From Trichuris trichiura (lineage: Eukaryota > Nematoda > Enoplea > Trichinellida > Trichuridae): a DNA stretch of 64,000 nucleotides. The notes beneath the pieces are model-generated. The model was not told the origin of the DNA, searched no databases, and saw only the letters and a program-made list of their open reading frames with translations. Where the stretch lies: contig JBAJFE010000050.1 in NCBI GenBank assembly GCA_037903355.1, forward strand, positions 1,116,001 to 1,180,000. The letters are read 5' to 3'. Shown piece by piece: positions 63,898 to 64,000 of the stretch (the stretch's first letter is position 1; each line of letters opens with the position of its first letter). The translations under genes and the position numbers were made by a program.

Positions 63898-64000
63898 AAA
63901 AGTGATTCATGCCGTACCACCTCTGCAGCGTTGATATGCTGAGCACTAAAATTTGTTCGACAGTGAGCAAACGATGGGGGGCAAAAATGGCTTCTGCACA
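63898..64000. other. Right edge, upstream of INPP5E first recognised exon
   Basis: Either the promoter and 5' UTR of the INPP5E-like gene or an intron before its first coding exon. Too short to decide. Confidence 0.4.

Overview
The window is nuclear DNA of a small metazoan, most likely a nematode. An enoplean/Dorylaimia worm such as Trichuris or a relative is my best guess, but this is inference. Support: protein genes are split by many canonical GT-AG introns, mostly 46-65 nt; CAD is a multidomain pyrimidine fusion; animal-only families occur (TBC1D16, INPP5E, AKAP1, heparan sulfate 3-O-sulfotransferase); and several start codons sit just after a 3' splice-like site, as expected for spliced-leader addition. 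All gene models were built by eye from reading frame, splice sites and remembered family motifs. No alignment or database search was run.

Layout, left to right. 1-8399: the 3' part of CAD on + (second CPSase ATP-grasp, MGS domain, dihydroorotase, aspartate transcarbamylase), whose 5' half lies off the left edge. 9773-10673: a coding-like but broken unknown gene. 11697-11858: a U1 snRNA gene. 11859-15620: gene-poor DNA with one short repeat. 15621-19392: a secreted histidine acid phosphatase. 19800-20516: a pogo-type MITE, also present inside a CAD intron. 21248-23384: an unknown charged, probably nuclear protein. 23854-24756 (-): an intronless UBASH3-like phosphoglycerate-mutase-fold phosphatase. 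24757-28394: no gene recognised. 28395-29728: a heparan sulfate 3-O-sulfotransferase. 29729-37106: gene-poor, repeat-rich DNA with two identical divergent tRNA-Arg(ACG) genes, a tRNA remnant, ATT microsatellites and nested inverted repeats. 37107-42315: an AKAP1-like KH + Tudor gene whose large intron holds a long hairpin. 44829-45923: mitochondrial ATP synthase subunit d. 48723-54258: TBC1D16 RabGAP. 55949-59464: an NKTR/PPIG-type cyclophilin with an RS tail. 60274-63897 (-): INPP5E-like inositol polyphosphate 5-phosphatase, convergent with the cyclophilin gene.

The genes look like unrelated housekeeping and signalling genes (pyrimidine synthesis, splicing, mitochondrial ATP synthesis, vesicle traffic, phosphoinositide turnover, extracellular matrix sulfation). 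I saw no operon-like or cassette-like system. The less ordinary content is the repeats: two MITE families, several long foldback sequences, a tRNA-containing inverted duplication, and small disruptions in otherwise good genes.
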